Positions 7,857 to 16,333 of a DNA stretch of 40,975 nt are shown piece after piece (the stretch's first letter is position 1; each line of letters opens with the position of its first letter). The notes under the pieces are model-generated. The model was not told the DNA's origin. It did no database searches and saw nothing but the letters and a program-made list of their open reading frames with translations. The position numbers and the translations under genes were made by a program. This DNA is from an uncultured Methylococcaceae bacterium. GTDB lineage: Bacteria; Pseudomonadota; Gammaproteobacteria; Methylococcales; Methylococcaceae. The DNA lies in the NCBI GenBank assembly GCA_903934875.1, contig CAIZPP010000054.1, positions 1 through 40,975 of the forward strand, read 5' to 3'.

Positions 7857-8525
7857 TCAACTCACACTGATTCTAAGGGCGGCGGCGATTGCCAAAGGTG
7901 CCAAGGTCAAGGCCAGCACCAACAACGACGCCAAGAAATAAATCTGTCCGGCGATTGGCATTCCCGCCGCCGCCGCCGTGACGGCATTGGTGGCGAAAAT
8001 CAACACCGGGATATATAGCGGCATGATCAATAAGGTCAGCAACACGCCGCCGCGACGCAAGCCCACGGTCAACGCCACGCCGATGGCACCGATCAGGCTC
8101 AACAACGGGGTGCCAATGGCCAAGGTCAGTTCCAATGCGGCAATGGCGGATTCCGGCATCGCCAGCAGCAACCCCAACAAGGGTGCCAGCAGCAGCATCG
8201 GCAAACCACTCACCAGCCAATGCGCCAGCACTTTGGCCAGCACCAATATCGACAAGGGCTGGGGGCTTAACAACATCTGCTCCAACGCACCGTCCTCAAA
8301 GTCGGAACGGAACAGGTTTTCCAAGGAAAACAAGGCTGCCAGCAAGGCCGCAATCCAAATCACACCGGGGGCTATCTTGCGCAACACTACCGCCTCGGGA
8401 CTCACGCCCAACGGAAACAGCGTCACTATCATCAAAAAAAACAGCAAGGGATTCGCCAACTCGCCGCGATGGCGGAAAGCCAGCAGCAAGTCGCGTTTCA
8501 ACAGTGCGTTAAAAGATTGAAGCAT
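7857..8525 (-). CDS. ccmB: Haem exporter membrane subunit CcmB
   Basis: Permease partner of CcmA in the ABC complex that releases holo-CcmE from CcmC during cytochrome c maturation. 222 aa, six hydrophobic segments, and the N-terminal signature FNALLKRDLLLAFRHRGELANPLLFF. LFRSDFEDGALEQMLLSPQPL is the conserved cytoplasmic segment. It starts with ATG at 8525 and ends just before ccmC. The 38-bp gap to ccmA contains a decayed copy of the dispersed repeat end (agtgttttcaggattgaatggttacttgac, shown here only as its position 8527-8556), an unusual insertion inside a ccm operon. Confidence 0.93.
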   Translation of the reverse strand: MLQSFNALLKRDLLLAFRHRGELANPLLFFLMIVTLFPLGVSPEAVVLRKIAPGVIWIAALLAALFSLENLFRSDFEDGALEQMLLSPQPLSILVLAKVLAHWLVSGLPMLLLAPLLGLLLAMPESAIAALELTLAIGTPLLSLIGAIGVALTVGLRRGGVLLTLLIMPLYIPVLIFATNAVTAAAAGMPIAGQIYFLASLLVLALTLAPLAIAAALRISVS

Positions 8526-8563
8526 ATAGTGTTTTCAGGATTGAATGGTTACTTGACAAATTT

Positions 8564-9253
8564 TTAGGCGACATTCAAATTCACCCGCACCACATCCCCG
8601 CGCACATCCACCGTTTGGTGGGAGGTCAACACCGCCATGCCGCCGTGTTGCAAATGGCCTTCCAACAATTCGCGCACTAGGCTGATGCCTGAGACATCCA
8701 GCGCGGTGAAGGGTTCGTCCATGATCCACAGTTTCACCGGACAGACCAACAAGCGGGCCAACGCAACCCGCTGCTTTTGCCCCGCCGAGAGCGAACGGGC
8801 AGGCACATCCTCCTTGCCTGCCAAGCCGGTTTGCTCCAACGCCCTGAAAACGGCATCTTCTTCGACAGGGAAACCGGCCAGTGCCAGCGCAATTTTCAGA
8901 TTCTCCAGCGGCGACAAATCGGATTTGACTCCGAGAGTATGGCCCAAATAGGCCAATTGGGAAAAGTAAATGGACTTTTGCTTGTGAATGTCCTCGCCTT
9001 CCCATAGCACTTTGCCTTCACTGGCGCGGCTCAAACACGCCAAAATACGCAACAGGCTAGTCTTGCCGCTGCCGTTGGCCCCTTCAACCTGCATCAGTTG
9101 CCCTGCGCACAAGGAAAAGTTGAGACCTGAGAACAGCAGGTTGTCGCCCCGGATACATTCCAGGTCGATGACGGACAGCAAAGGCTTAGAGTGGATGGGC
9201 AAGGGCAAGGAGGCGGCTTGGGTGTGCGTGTTGTGGGGTTCCAATAAAAACAT
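8564..9253 (-). CDS. ccmA: Cytochrome c biogenesis ATP-binding protein CcmA
   Basis: ATPase of the CcmAB complex. 229 aa. Walker A is GANGSGKTS (58-66), the ABC signature is LSAGQKQRVALARLL, and Walker B is LWIMDEPFTALD, followed by the switch histidine in VLTSHQ. The N-terminus is about 25 residues longer than in typical CcmA, which begins near 'LSVIDLECIRG'. ATG at 9253 is the only ATG available; a TTG at 9181 would give the standard length. First gene of the ccmABC run; the upstream region holds a large inverted repeat rather than a gene. Confidence 0.94.
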   Translation of the reverse strand: MFLLEPHNTHTQAASLPLPIHSKPLLSVIDLECIRGDNLLFSGLNFSLCAGQLMQVEGANGSGKTSLLRILACLSRASEGKVLWEGEDIHKQKSIYFSQLAYLGHTLGVKSDLSPLENLKIALALAGFPVEEDAVFRALEQTGLAGKEDVPARSLSAGQKQRVALARLLVCPVKLWIMDEPFTALDVSGISLVRELLEGHLQHGGMAVLTSHQTVDVRGDVVRVNLNVA

Positions 9254-9353
9254 TCATAATTTAGGGCTTTAGCCGGATATTACCAGGCAATCCACTGCTC
9301 TTAATGATAACCCCTCAACGCCATTATTGATAGACTGACGGCACTGTCTCTTC

Positions 9354-9484
9354 GGGTGCGATTAAAAGTGATGCGGGAGTGCAAGGCCTGCCTTGCGAGG
9401 GCATCTAAAGGAAAGGCAGGCCTTGCACTCCCTGCGTAAATTCACAGACCGCCTGGTTCGTCTGCATCACTTTTAATCGCGCCC
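9354..9484. repeat. Nested inverted repeat (MITE-like)
   Basis: Outer arms 9354-9374 and 9464-9484 pair over 21 bp with one mismatch (core gcgattaaaagtgatgc). Inner arms 9375-9394 and 9413-9432 pair perfectly over 20 bp (gggagtgcaaggcctgcctt). On the left the arms are contiguous; on the right they are separated by 31 bp. The inner block recurs at 40943-40968. This fills the 9254-9576 gap; no gene is seen there. Confidence 0.85.
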
Positions 9485-9576
9485 CTGCCACTTCCGTCTT
9501 TTGGCTTCCCTGGCAAAATTAAGATGAACACCCCAGCCCTCGTGCGCTACAATGAAATCAAACATCGGAGACCAAC

Positions 9577-9816
9577 ATGGCAACAATGACATTCGACACG
9601 CTTGAACTGACCGAATCACTGAAGAAAGCAGGCATATCGGCAGAGCAAGCCGAGGCAGTGGTACGGGCCATCGCCAAGGCGCAAGAGCAACTATTGACGA
9701 AGACCGATTTGGAAACCTCGTTGATGCCCATACGCACTGACTTGGCGGTGCTCAAATGGATGATGGGTGTGCTATTGGCTGGCGTGATTTCTCTGGTGTT
9801 GAAAACTTTTTTCTAA
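9577..9816 (+). CDS. Small coiled-coil membrane-anchored protein (DUF1640-like)
   Basis: 79 aa. Residues 1-45 have the pattern of the DUF1640/CCDC90 family: FDTLELTESLKKAGISAEQAEAVVRAI then a helix 'AKAQEQLLTKTDLETSL', given here in pieces. Residues 57-77 (MMGVLLAGVISLVLKTFF) form a single C-terminal transmembrane helix. Bacterial members are small and often multicopy; function is unknown. The ATG has a GGAG-type ribosome site about ten bases upstream. The gene converges on nadA and their stop codons overlap by four bases. Confidence 0.75.
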   Translation: MATMTFDTLELTESLKKAGISAEQAEAVVRAIAKAQEQLLTKTDLETSLMPIRTDLAVLKWMMGVLLAGVISLVLKTFF

Positions 9817-10910
9817 ACCACGCTCAACATATTATCCAAAGTCAACTTCGCCAGCCGCGCATCGTCCTCGTTCACCTTGATCGGGTTCACCACCTGGCCC
9901 TCGGCCAGATTTTCCAACACCCACGAGAGATGCTGCGGGTCGGTGCGGAACATCGTCGAACACATGCAAATGGTCGGCGACATAAAATGCACATTTTTGC
10001 CTTGATGTTTGACTTGCTCGTGCAGGCGGTTGACGAGGTTCAACTCGGTCGCCACCAGCCAGCGGGTATTCGGTTTGGCTTCGTGGACGATTTTCAATAT
10101 GGACTCGGTGGAGCCTATATAGTCCGATTTCTCGCACACTTCAAACGGTGCTTCCGGGTGGGAGATGACTAGCGTTTCCGGGTATTGTTCTTTGAACCGG
10201 TCTATGTGTTCCGGCTTGAACATCTGATGCACCGAGCAATAGCCTTTCCATAGGATGATCTTGGCGCGGCGGATTTCCTCCACGGTCAAGCCACCTAGAG
10301 CTTGGGTGAAATCCCAAAGCACCATGCCTTCCAGTGGAATGCCCATTCTATAGCCGGTGTTGCGGCCCAAATGCTGGTCGGGGAAAAACAGCACCTTTTC
10401 TTTACGCGCGAAGCTCCATTCGAGAATTTTGCGGGCATTGCTGGACGTGCAGACGATGCCTTCGTGCCGTCCGCAGAACGCCTTGAGGTCGGCAGCGGAG
10501 TTGATGTAAGTAACCGGGGTAATGGACTCATCCGGGTCCAGCACTTGGGACAGTTCCTTCCAACAGCGTTCGACATTGTTCAGATTGGCCATATCCGCCA
10601 TGGAACAGCCTGCGGCAAGGTCGGGCAAGATGGCGATTTGCTCCGGGCGGGACAGGATATCCGCCACCTCGGCCATGAAATGCACCCCGCAAAAGACGAT
10701 GTATTCGGCTTCCGACTGGCTGGCCAAGCGGGACAGCTTGAGGGAGTCGCCGGTGAAATCGGCATGGCGGAACACTTCGTCGCGCTGGTAATGATGGCCT
10801 AGCACCACGCAACGGCTACCCAGCCTGGCCTTGGCGGCAAGGATACGGTCTGCGCATTCTTCGTCTTCCAACAGGGCATATGATTCAAAAGGTTTGGCTT
10901 TAGCGGTCAT
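9813..10910 (-). CDS. nadA: Quinolinate synthase NadA
   Basis: 4Fe-4S enzyme condensing iminoaspartate with dihydroxyacetone phosphate to quinolinate, the first NAD ring-forming step; cytoplasmic. 365 aa, normal for the longer proteobacterial class. Visible family blocks are VVLGHHYQRDEV, DFTGDSLKLSR, FCGVHFMAEVA, PDLAAGCSMADM, GYCSVHQ and PTICMCSTM. The cysteines in AGCSMA, GYCSVH and CMCSTM fit the three cluster ligands. ATG start at 10908-10910. nadB and nadC are not nearby. The gap upstream carries a palindromic repeat unit. Confidence 0.96.
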   Translation of the reverse strand: MTAKAKPFESYALLEDEECADRILAAKARLGSRCVVLGHHYQRDEVFRHADFTGDSLKLSRLASQSEAEYIVFCGVHFMAEVADILSRPEQIAILPDLAAGCSMADMANLNNVERCWKELSQVLDPDESITPVTYINSAADLKAFCGRHEGIVCTSSNARKILEWSFARKEKVLFFPDQHLGRNTGYRMGIPLEGMVLWDFTQALGGLTVEEIRRAKIILWKGYCSVHQMFKPEHIDRFKEQYPETLVISHPEAPFEVCEKSDYIGSTESILKIVHEAKPNTRWLVATELNLVNRLHEQVKHQGKNVHFMSPTICMCSTMFRTDPQHLSWVLENLAEGQVVNPIKVNEDDARLAKLTLDNMLSVV

Positions 10911-10950
10911 GACGGTTTATCTTTAGTTGGGTGAAACTGCATTCTCATTT

Positions 10951-11026
10951 TACAGCGGTTTTAATATCGCAGAGTTACTTGTTGAGCTATATGAATTTGT
11001 AACTCTTTGATATTGAAAATGCTGCA
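10951..11026. repeat. Compact palindromic repeat unit
   Basis: A 76-bp unit, tacagcggttttaatatcg ... cgatattgaaaatgctgca in type, with ends that are inverted copies (10951-10980 against 10997-11026), so the RNA would fold into one long hairpin. It matches the units ending near 264, 27533 and 37730. It lies between nadA and the rhodanese gene, nearly touching the latter's stop. Confidence 0.8.
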
Positions 11027-11029
11027 AGT

Positions 11030-11410
11030 CTATTCAAAAGCAAAGTTATTCTCCCGCCATGCCTTTGCTCCTCCCTTCAGATTGGTTAAGTTATGATAGC
11101 CCAACTCATACAGAGACCTAGCAGCCGCATTTCCCATTGGACCCGCTTCACAATACAAATAAATTGCTGTATTTTTATCTTTGGGTAGTTTGTTTTGGAA
11201 TTTTTCGATTTCATTGTAAGGAATAAAGAGGTCTGTGCCTACTATATGCCGTTGTTCGGGCGTGTGAACATCAACAAGGAATATATCCTCCTTTTGCAAC
11301 AGTTGGTTTAATTCAGGCGCAGTGATGACCTTCAGATAGTCTGGTTGCTGAAACTTGCAACCGGTAACTATTAAAATAACAGCTAAGTAGAGGTGAAGTT
11401 TTGTTTTCAT
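11030..11410 (-). CDS. Rhodanese-domain lipoprotein
   Basis: 126 aa. A short lipoprotein signal MKTKLHLYLAVILIVTGC ends in a lipobox (VTGC, C18), so it is probably anchored to the membrane on the periplasmic side. The rest is one rhodanese domain: LVDVHTPEQRHIVGT, then IYLYCEAGPMGNAAARSL, with C87 at the catalytic position, and NLKGGAKAWRE at the end. A single-domain periplasmic rhodanese could transfer sulfane sulfur or serve redox roles; the substrate is unknown. ATG at 11410 is preferred over an upstream non-ATG start at 11446, because the signal begins there. It lies four bases after the preceding gene. AT-richer than the flanking genes. Confidence 0.82.
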   Translation of the reverse strand: MKTKLHLYLAVILIVTGCKFQQPDYLKVITAPELNQLLQKEDIFLVDVHTPEQRHIVGTDLFIPYNEIEKFQNKLPKDKNTAIYLYCEAGPMGNAAARSLYELGYHNLTNLKGGAKAWRENNFAFE

Positions 11411-11414
11411 ATAC

Positions 11415-11726
11415 CTACCGATCCTCTTCCCCATCCAACAAATCATTCAAGGAAATATCGTCCAAATCCCGGCCATGGTGGTCGGGGTCGGAATATCCCA
11501 AGTCGTCCATTACCACATGGTCAAAAGGCGCGGTCCAGTCTTCCGGGGCTTCGACAGGGAAGAAGGCAGATTCCTCCCAAGTGGCGTTGTCATATTCCCC
11601 GAGGTCGCCGTTGACATACTGCACTTCGATAGATTCATTATCGGCATCGATGGCTACTACACGGAAGCTCCTGTCGGTATCGGCATCTAGGTACCAGTTG
11701 TCCAGTAAGGGGTCGGCTAGGCTCAT
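11415..11726 (-). CDS. Small acidic protein (DUF6763-like)
   Basis: 103 aa, strongly acidic. The N-terminal half has the pattern DNWYLDADTDRSFRVVAID ... VQYVNGDLGEYDNATWEES, resembling a small uncharacterised gammaproteobacterial family (DUF6763). The C-terminal half is a disordered-looking acidic tail (DDLGYSDPDHHGRDLDDISL). A strong ribosome site, AGGAGAT, precedes ATG at 11726. It follows glnD by 24 bases and probably belongs to the map-glnD transcript. No function can be assigned. Confidence 0.7.
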   Translation of the reverse strand: MSLADPLLDNWYLDADTDRSFRVVAIDADNESIEVQYVNGDLGEYDNATWEESAFFPVEAPEDWTAPFDHVVMDDLGYSDPDHHGRDLDDISLNDLLDGEEDR

Positions 11727-11750
11727 AATTATCTCCTGGATGGGTTGTTT

Positions 11751-14432
11751 TTAATTTTCCCCGACGCATTGGATCAGCGCATCGCGCAACTGCATCTTGA
11801 CTGTCTCGTCTGCGAATGGACGGCCGGTCCGGTCGGTGACACGGAAAATGTCTTCTGCGCGGCAGCCGATGGTGGCAATCCGGGCATCGCGCAGGCGGAC
11901 ACCCGTTTTGCCGAAAGCTTGGCCGACTTTGGAAAGCAGGCCGGGCCGGTCGGTGGCGATCAATTCCACGATAGTGTCCCGGTTTTGCGGATCGACATGG
12001 AAATACACTTGGGTGGGCACCGAAAAATGACGGGCTTGGCGCGGCTCCCGCCTTTGCACTTGGATCGGTGCTGCGGCGGTGTCGAGCAGGCATTGCCTGA
12101 GGCGCGAACAAATCTCGATTTGCTGGCGCTGGTCTTTGATTGGCTCGCCGGTCTGTTCCAGCACATGATAGCTGTTCAACACATAACCGTTGACCGTGGT
12201 GATGATCTTGGCATCAAGGATGGTCAGCCCGAGTTGGTCCAGCACGGCGGTACTGTGCGCGAAGATGAAATCTTGATTGCGGGCGTGGATGAAAATTTCC
12301 GCACTGCCGCGCTGGCTAGTCGGGCGCAACAGCACCAAGGGCAGTTCGTCGGGTCCGCAAGTGGCGATGGCGAGGGTGTGCCAGGCAATTTCCTCAGGCT
12401 GGCAACGCATAAAGTAATCGTCCGAAATACTCCTCCAGATTTGCTCCACGGCCTCCACCGTCATCCCCAAACGGGCAAGAAGTTTTAGGGTGTCTGTTTG
12501 CGTCGAGCGGACCCGGCCGACCAGATCTGCGGGCTTTTCCAGCCCGCTACGGAAGGCGCGGCGGGTGGAGACGAACAATTCTTGCAGCAATGCGCTTTTC
12601 CAGGTATTCCATAGGCTGGGGTTGGTCGCACGGATGTCGGCCACGGTAAGCAGGTAAAGGTAATTGAGGCGGTCCGGGTCGTCGACCAGGGTGGCGAACT
12701 CATGAATGACCTCGGGGTCGCTAATGTCTTTGCGCTGGGCAGTCATCGACATCAGCAAGTGATGGCGCACCAGCCATCGCACCAGCTCCGTGTCGCGATG
12801 GTCCAGTCCGTGGCGTTGGCAGAAATTGCCAGCGATTTTTTCGCCTAGGACCGAATGATCGCCGCCGCTGCCCTTGGCGATGTCGTGCATCAGGGCGGCG
12901 ATGTAGAGCAACTCCGGCTTTTCAATCAAGGGGAAGATTTCGTAGCAGTACGGATGGTCACCGCGATATTTTTCGAGGGTAAAGCGCCGCAGGTTGCGCA
13001 CCACGAACAAGGTGTGTTCGTCCACCGTGTAAACATGGAACAGATCGTACTGCATCCTACCCACCACATTGGCAAAATATGGCAGATAGGCGGCCAGCAC
13101 ACCATAGCGGTTCATGCGGCGCAACTGATGGGTGATGCCGCCAGGCTTGCGTAAGATATCCATAAACAGGCTGCAAGCTTTGGGATTGTTGCGAAAATCA
13201 TCATCAATCAGGTTAAGATGCTGGCGGATCAGCCGGATGGTGGATGCGCGGATGCCTTGCAAGTCCGAGTTCTGCTGCAAAACTAAGAAAATTTCCAGTA
13301 AAGTGAGTGGGTTGTCCCTGAAAACACGGGAGTGCCGGGCTTCAATGTAGTTGTTGACTGATTGGAAGGATGGGCTGAGGGGAATGACTATGGGATCCTG
13401 ATTATTGTGCAGTATGGCCTCGGCGAACAGTTGCATGACCATTTCATTCAAGCGCTCAAGTTCCACAACGACGCGGAAATAGCCTTGCATGAACTGTTCT
13501 ACAGCGGCGTTGGGTCCGTCTCCGCTGTAGCCGAATTGACTGGCCAATTCCCTTTGGTAATCGAACAGCAGCCGGTCTTCGCGCCGACCGGTCAATATGT
13601 GCAAGGCGAAACGGATTCGCCAGAGGTATTCCTGCGCATCCATCAACTCGGCGAATTCCGCTTCGGTCAGCCAGCCCTGCACAATGAGGTCGCGCAGGTC
13701 GGATGTCTTGTGCTGGCGTTTAACGATCCAACCGATGATCTGGATATCCCGCAAGCCACCCGGCCCCTCCTTGACATTGGGTTCCAAATTGTAGGCAGTA
13801 TCGTGGTACTTGGCGTAACGGGCTTGCTGTTCCTCCTGCTTGGCAGTGAAGAACTGGCTGACGGGCCAAAGGTGCTCAGGCCCAATCCTGCCCATGAGCG
13901 CGTCGCAAAGCTCATTAGACCCGGCCAAAAATCGCGCCTCCATCAGGTTGGTCATGATAGTTTGGTCGCTATGGGCGGCATCTAAGCATTCAACCACCGT
14001 ACGCACGCTGTATCCTACCGTCAGGCCTATGTCTATTACAAATTGGAAAAAGCTCGTGACGGCCCTCTCATAGGGTTGTTCGCAAGCCCAAGCGCCATCC
14101 CCTAGGAGGTGCGCCTGCTCGTTGAGCAGGAACAGAATGTCAATGTCGGAATAGGGATGCAACTCGCGACGCCCGTAACCACCGACGGCAAGCAAGGAAT
14201 GGGTGTCCGCGTATTCCCCGACCAAGCCGTACCAAGCGGCGACTAGCAGGCCGTCAATGAAATCGGCGCGGTCATGGATGAGCTTAGCGATGGACTCCCC
14301 CGCCTGGTACCGTTGGACCAATTCGGCGGTGTTGGCCTGTATCCGCGCCTTATGTTCTCTGATGAGTTCAGGCCGGGGAAGCCCCGAAAATTCAATAAAT
14401 TTATGGCGTGGTGCCGCAGTTAAACTATTCAA
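11751..14432 (-). CDS. glnD: Bifunctional PII uridylyltransferase/uridylyl-removing enzyme GlnD
   Basis: Nitrogen sensor that uridylylates PII proteins when glutamine is low and deuridylylates them when it is high. 893 aa, as in E. coli (890). The nucleotidyltransferase motif is GGYGRRELHPYSDID, with metal-binding D96 and D98. The HD hydrolase domain has H516-D517 in ALMHDIAKGSGGDHS. Two C-terminal ACT domains sense glutamine (about 700-780 and 810-893; DRPGLLSKVGQAF in the second). The start appears to be TTG at 14432, overlapping the map stop region by eight bases; no ATG exists near the domain start, so translation is likely coupled to map. The order map-glnD is conserved in gammaproteobacteria. 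Confidence 0.97.
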   Translation of the reverse strand: MNSLTAAPRHKFIEFSGLPRPELIREHKARIQANTAELVQRYQAGESIAKLIHDRADFIDGLLVAAWYGLVGEYADTHSLLAVGGYGRRELHPYSDIDILFLLNEQAHLLGDGAWACEQPYERAVTSFFQFVIDIGLTVGYSVRTVVECLDAAHSDQTIMTNLMEARFLAGSNELCDALMGRIGPEHLWPVSQFFTAKQEEQQARYAKYHDTAYNLEPNVKEGPGGLRDIQIIGWIVKRQHKTSDLRDLIVQGWLTEAEFAELMDAQEYLWRIRFALHILTGRREDRLLFDYQRELASQFGYSGDGPNAAVEQFMQGYFRVVVELERLNEMVMQLFAEAILHNNQDPIVIPLSPSFQSVNNYIEARHSRVFRDNPLTLLEIFLVLQQNSDLQGIRASTIRLIRQHLNLIDDDFRNNPKACSLFMDILRKPGGITHQLRRMNRYGVLAAYLPYFANVVGRMQYDLFHVYTVDEHTLFVVRNLRRFTLEKYRGDHPYCYEIFPLIEKPELLYIAALMHDIAKGSGGDHSVLGEKIAGNFCQRHGLDHRDTELVRWLVRHHLLMSMTAQRKDISDPEVIHEFATLVDDPDRLNYLYLLTVADIRATNPSLWNTWKSALLQELFVSTRRAFRSGLEKPADLVGRVRSTQTDTLKLLARLGMTVEAVEQIWRSISDDYFMRCQPEEIAWHTLAIATCGPDELPLVLLRPTSQRGSAEIFIHARNQDFIFAHSTAVLDQLGLTILDAKIITTVNGYVLNSYHVLEQTGEPIKDQRQQIEICSRLRQCLLDTAAAPIQVQRREPRQARHFSVPTQVYFHVDPQNRDTIVELIATDRPGLLSKVGQAFGKTGVRLRDARIATIGCRAEDIFRVTDRTGRPFADETVKMQLRDALIQCVGEN

Positions 14433-15195
14433 ACAATTCTTCCTGGCGTAGGGTCAAAACTTCATAACCAACCGGTGTCACTAGGATGGTGTGTTCGAAT
14501 TGGGCGGACAGGCTATGATCCTTGGTGACGGCGGTCCATCCGTCAGGCAAGACTTTAACATAACGCTTGCCTTGGTTGATCATCGGTTCGATGGTGAAGA
14601 GCATGCCCTCTTTGATTTCTTCGCCAACCCCTGGTTTTCCATAATGCAGGACTTGCGGATCCTCGTGAAAGTTCCGCCCGATGCCGTGACCGCAAAATTC
14701 TTGTACGACCGAAAAACCGTTGGACTCGGCATGTTTCTGGATGGCGTGGCCGATATCGCCTAAACGCGCTCCCGGCCTGACTTCTTTGATTCCCAAATAT
14801 AGGCATTCCTGGGTGATGGCTACCAGACGCTTGGCTTTGATCGAAGCCTCGCCGACGAAGAACATTTTGCTAGTGTCGCCATGGTAGGAGTCGTTGATGA
14901 CGGTGATGTCGATATTGACGATATCGCCGTTTTTGAGCTTTTTCGGGCCTGGAATGCCGTGGCAGACTTGGTGGTTCACCGAGGTGCAGATGGACTTCGG
15001 GAACCCCCGGTAATTCAACGGTGCAGGAATGACTTTTTGCTCCTCCACCATGTACTCGTGGCAAATGCGATCCAACTCCTCGGTGCTGATGCCCGGGACG
15101 ACGTGCTCTGCAATCATATCCAATACTTCGGCGGCGAGGCGGCAAGCCACTCGCATTTTTTCGATTTCTGCAGGTGTTTTGATGGTAATGCTCAT
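14425..15195 (-). CDS. map: Methionine aminopeptidase, type I
   Basis: Removes the initiator methionine from nascent proteins. 256 aa. All five metal ligands are present at the E. coli-like positions: D96, D107, H170, E203 and E234, within NIDITV, YHGDTS, CGHGIGR, TIEPM and FEHT. ATG at 15195 (MSITIKTPAEIEKMR) is chosen; a longer frame to 15240 begins at TTG with no homology. It is divergent from rpsB, as in E. coli, and leads into glnD with an 8-base overlap. Confidence 0.97.
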   Translation of the reverse strand: MSITIKTPAEIEKMRVACRLAAEVLDMIAEHVVPGISTEELDRICHEYMVEEQKVIPAPLNYRGFPKSICTSVNHQVCHGIPGPKKLKNGDIVNIDITVINDSYHGDTSKMFFVGEASIKAKRLVAITQECLYLGIKEVRPGARLGDIGHAIQKHAESNGFSVVQEFCGHGIGRNFHEDPQVLHYGKPGVGEEIKEGMLFTIEPMINQGKRYVKVLPDGWTAVTKDHSLSAQFEHTILVTPVGYEVLTLRQEELFE

Positions 15196-15255
15196 GGTTA
15201 CAATAGGTATTGTGCGCCGACTTCTCTCGCCGAAAGGCAAAAACAGTTGCGTGGA

Positions 15256-15284
15256 TTGTTGAATTTATCGGTTCATGGTATAAA
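15256..15284 (+). promoter_or_regulatory. Sigma-70-type promoter of rpsB operon
   Basis: TTGTTG (15256-15261) and TATAAA (15279-15284) are spaced by 17 bp in the map-rpsB gap, pointing to rpsB. Transcription from here would give a leader of about 155 nt. Confidence 0.6.
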
Positions 15285-15324
15285 GGTCTGCTTAATTTGG
15301 CAACAACACACATCTGCCGTCACA

Positions 15325-15440
15325 TTCTGCGGGGTGCCTTAGGGGGAACTAAAGTCCCTTTAAAGGTCGCCGGATGGGGCAGGTGGAGGCTCAACCCGAC
15401 GAGGCGGACGCTAGTCCCGTCTCCAACACAATCAGGAGTT
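15325..15440 (+). promoter_or_regulatory. Possible structured rpsB leader
   Basis: The stretch between the promoter and rpsB is GC-rich, with short complementary blocks such as ctttaaag, gccggatggggcagg and gacgaggcgg. Gammaproteobacterial rpsB messages are known to carry an S2-responsive leader, so an autoregulatory element is likely by position. I cannot match a consensus by eye. The ribosome site is atcaggag before 15447. Confidence 0.4.
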
Positions 15441-15446
15441 TTTTGA

Positions 15447-16223
15447 ATGTCGATTGTAACCATGCGTCAAATGCTTGAAGCAGGTGTTCACTTCGGTCAC
15501 CAGACGCGGTACTGGAACCCCAAAATGGCACCTTACATTTTCGGTGCGCGCAGCAATATCCATATTGTAAATCTTGAAAAAACCTTGCCACTGTTCAATG
15601 ATGCCATGCGCTATCTGGAACAGGTGGCGGCCAACCGGGGCAAGATTTTATTCGTTGGAACAAAAAAAACAACCCGCAAAGTCATAGAAGAAGACGCAGC
15701 GCGTTGCGGCATGCCCTTCGTCAACCACCGTTGGCTAGGTGGCATGCTGACCAATTTCAAGACCATCAAGCAGTCTGTCTCAAGGATGAAGGAATTAGAG
15801 GCCATGCGCGATGATGGCCGCCTGAATCGCTTCAGCAAGAAGGAAGCATTGGGTATGATGCGGGAACTCGACAAATTGACACTTAGCTTGGGCGGCATCC
15901 GTGACATGGAAAAGCTGCCGGAAGTGCTGTTCATTATGGATGTGGGTTATGAGAAGAACGCGGTCAGCGAAGCCCTCAAACTCGGCATTCCAGTGGTCGG
16001 AATCGTTGATACCAACAATAGCCCTACAGGCATTGACTATATCATCCCCGGCAATGACGATTCCATCCGTGCGGTGCAGTTGTATGCGCAAAGCGCTGCA
16101 ACGGCAATCCTGCAAGGCAAGGCCAACGGAGTCAGTTTTGCCGAGGGAAGCGAAGACGAATTTGTTGAAATGGATGCTGTCGCAGCACCTCAAGGTGAAG
16201 AAAGCGCCTACGTCGAAGAGTAA
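15447..16223 (+). CDS. rpsB: 30S ribosomal protein S2
   Basis: Component of the small ribosomal subunit, bound near S1 on the platform side. 258 aa, usual length. [25 protein letters not shown] at the start and [17 protein letters not shown] and [14 protein letters not shown] later are diagnostic (each cited only in part). The C-terminal tail is acidic. First gene of rpsB-tsf-pyrH-frr; an intrinsic terminator or attenuator follows before tsf. Confidence 0.98.
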   Translation: MSIVTMRQMLEAGVHFGHQTRYWNPKMAPYIFGARSNIHIVNLEKTLPLFNDAMRYLEQVAANRGKILFVGTKKTTRKVIEEDAARCGMPFVNHRWLGGMLTNFKTIKQSVSRMKELEAMRDDGRLNRFSKKEALGMMRELDKLTLSLGGIRDMEKLPEVLFIMDVGYEKNAVSEALKLGIPVVGIVDTNNSPTGIDYIIPGNDDSIRAVQLYAQSAATAILQGKANGVSFAEGSEDEFVEMDAVAAPQGEESAYVEE

Positions 16224-16259
16224 GCGCGGTATTAAGCACCACCTGTTCAGTGGGCTTGG

Positions 16260-16288
16260 AAACGCCTCCGCACTGGGGGCGTTTTCTT
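16260..16288 (+). terminator. Intrinsic terminator/attenuator after rpsB
   Basis: Stem aaacgcc (16260-16266) pairs with ggcgttt (16278-16284), followed by ttct. It probably causes partial termination between rpsB and tsf, as in other bacteria. Confidence 0.7.
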
Positions 16289-16333
16289 AAAATGAATTAG
16301 GTCGAATCGTTATTTTATTGGAGAGTTTGGATA

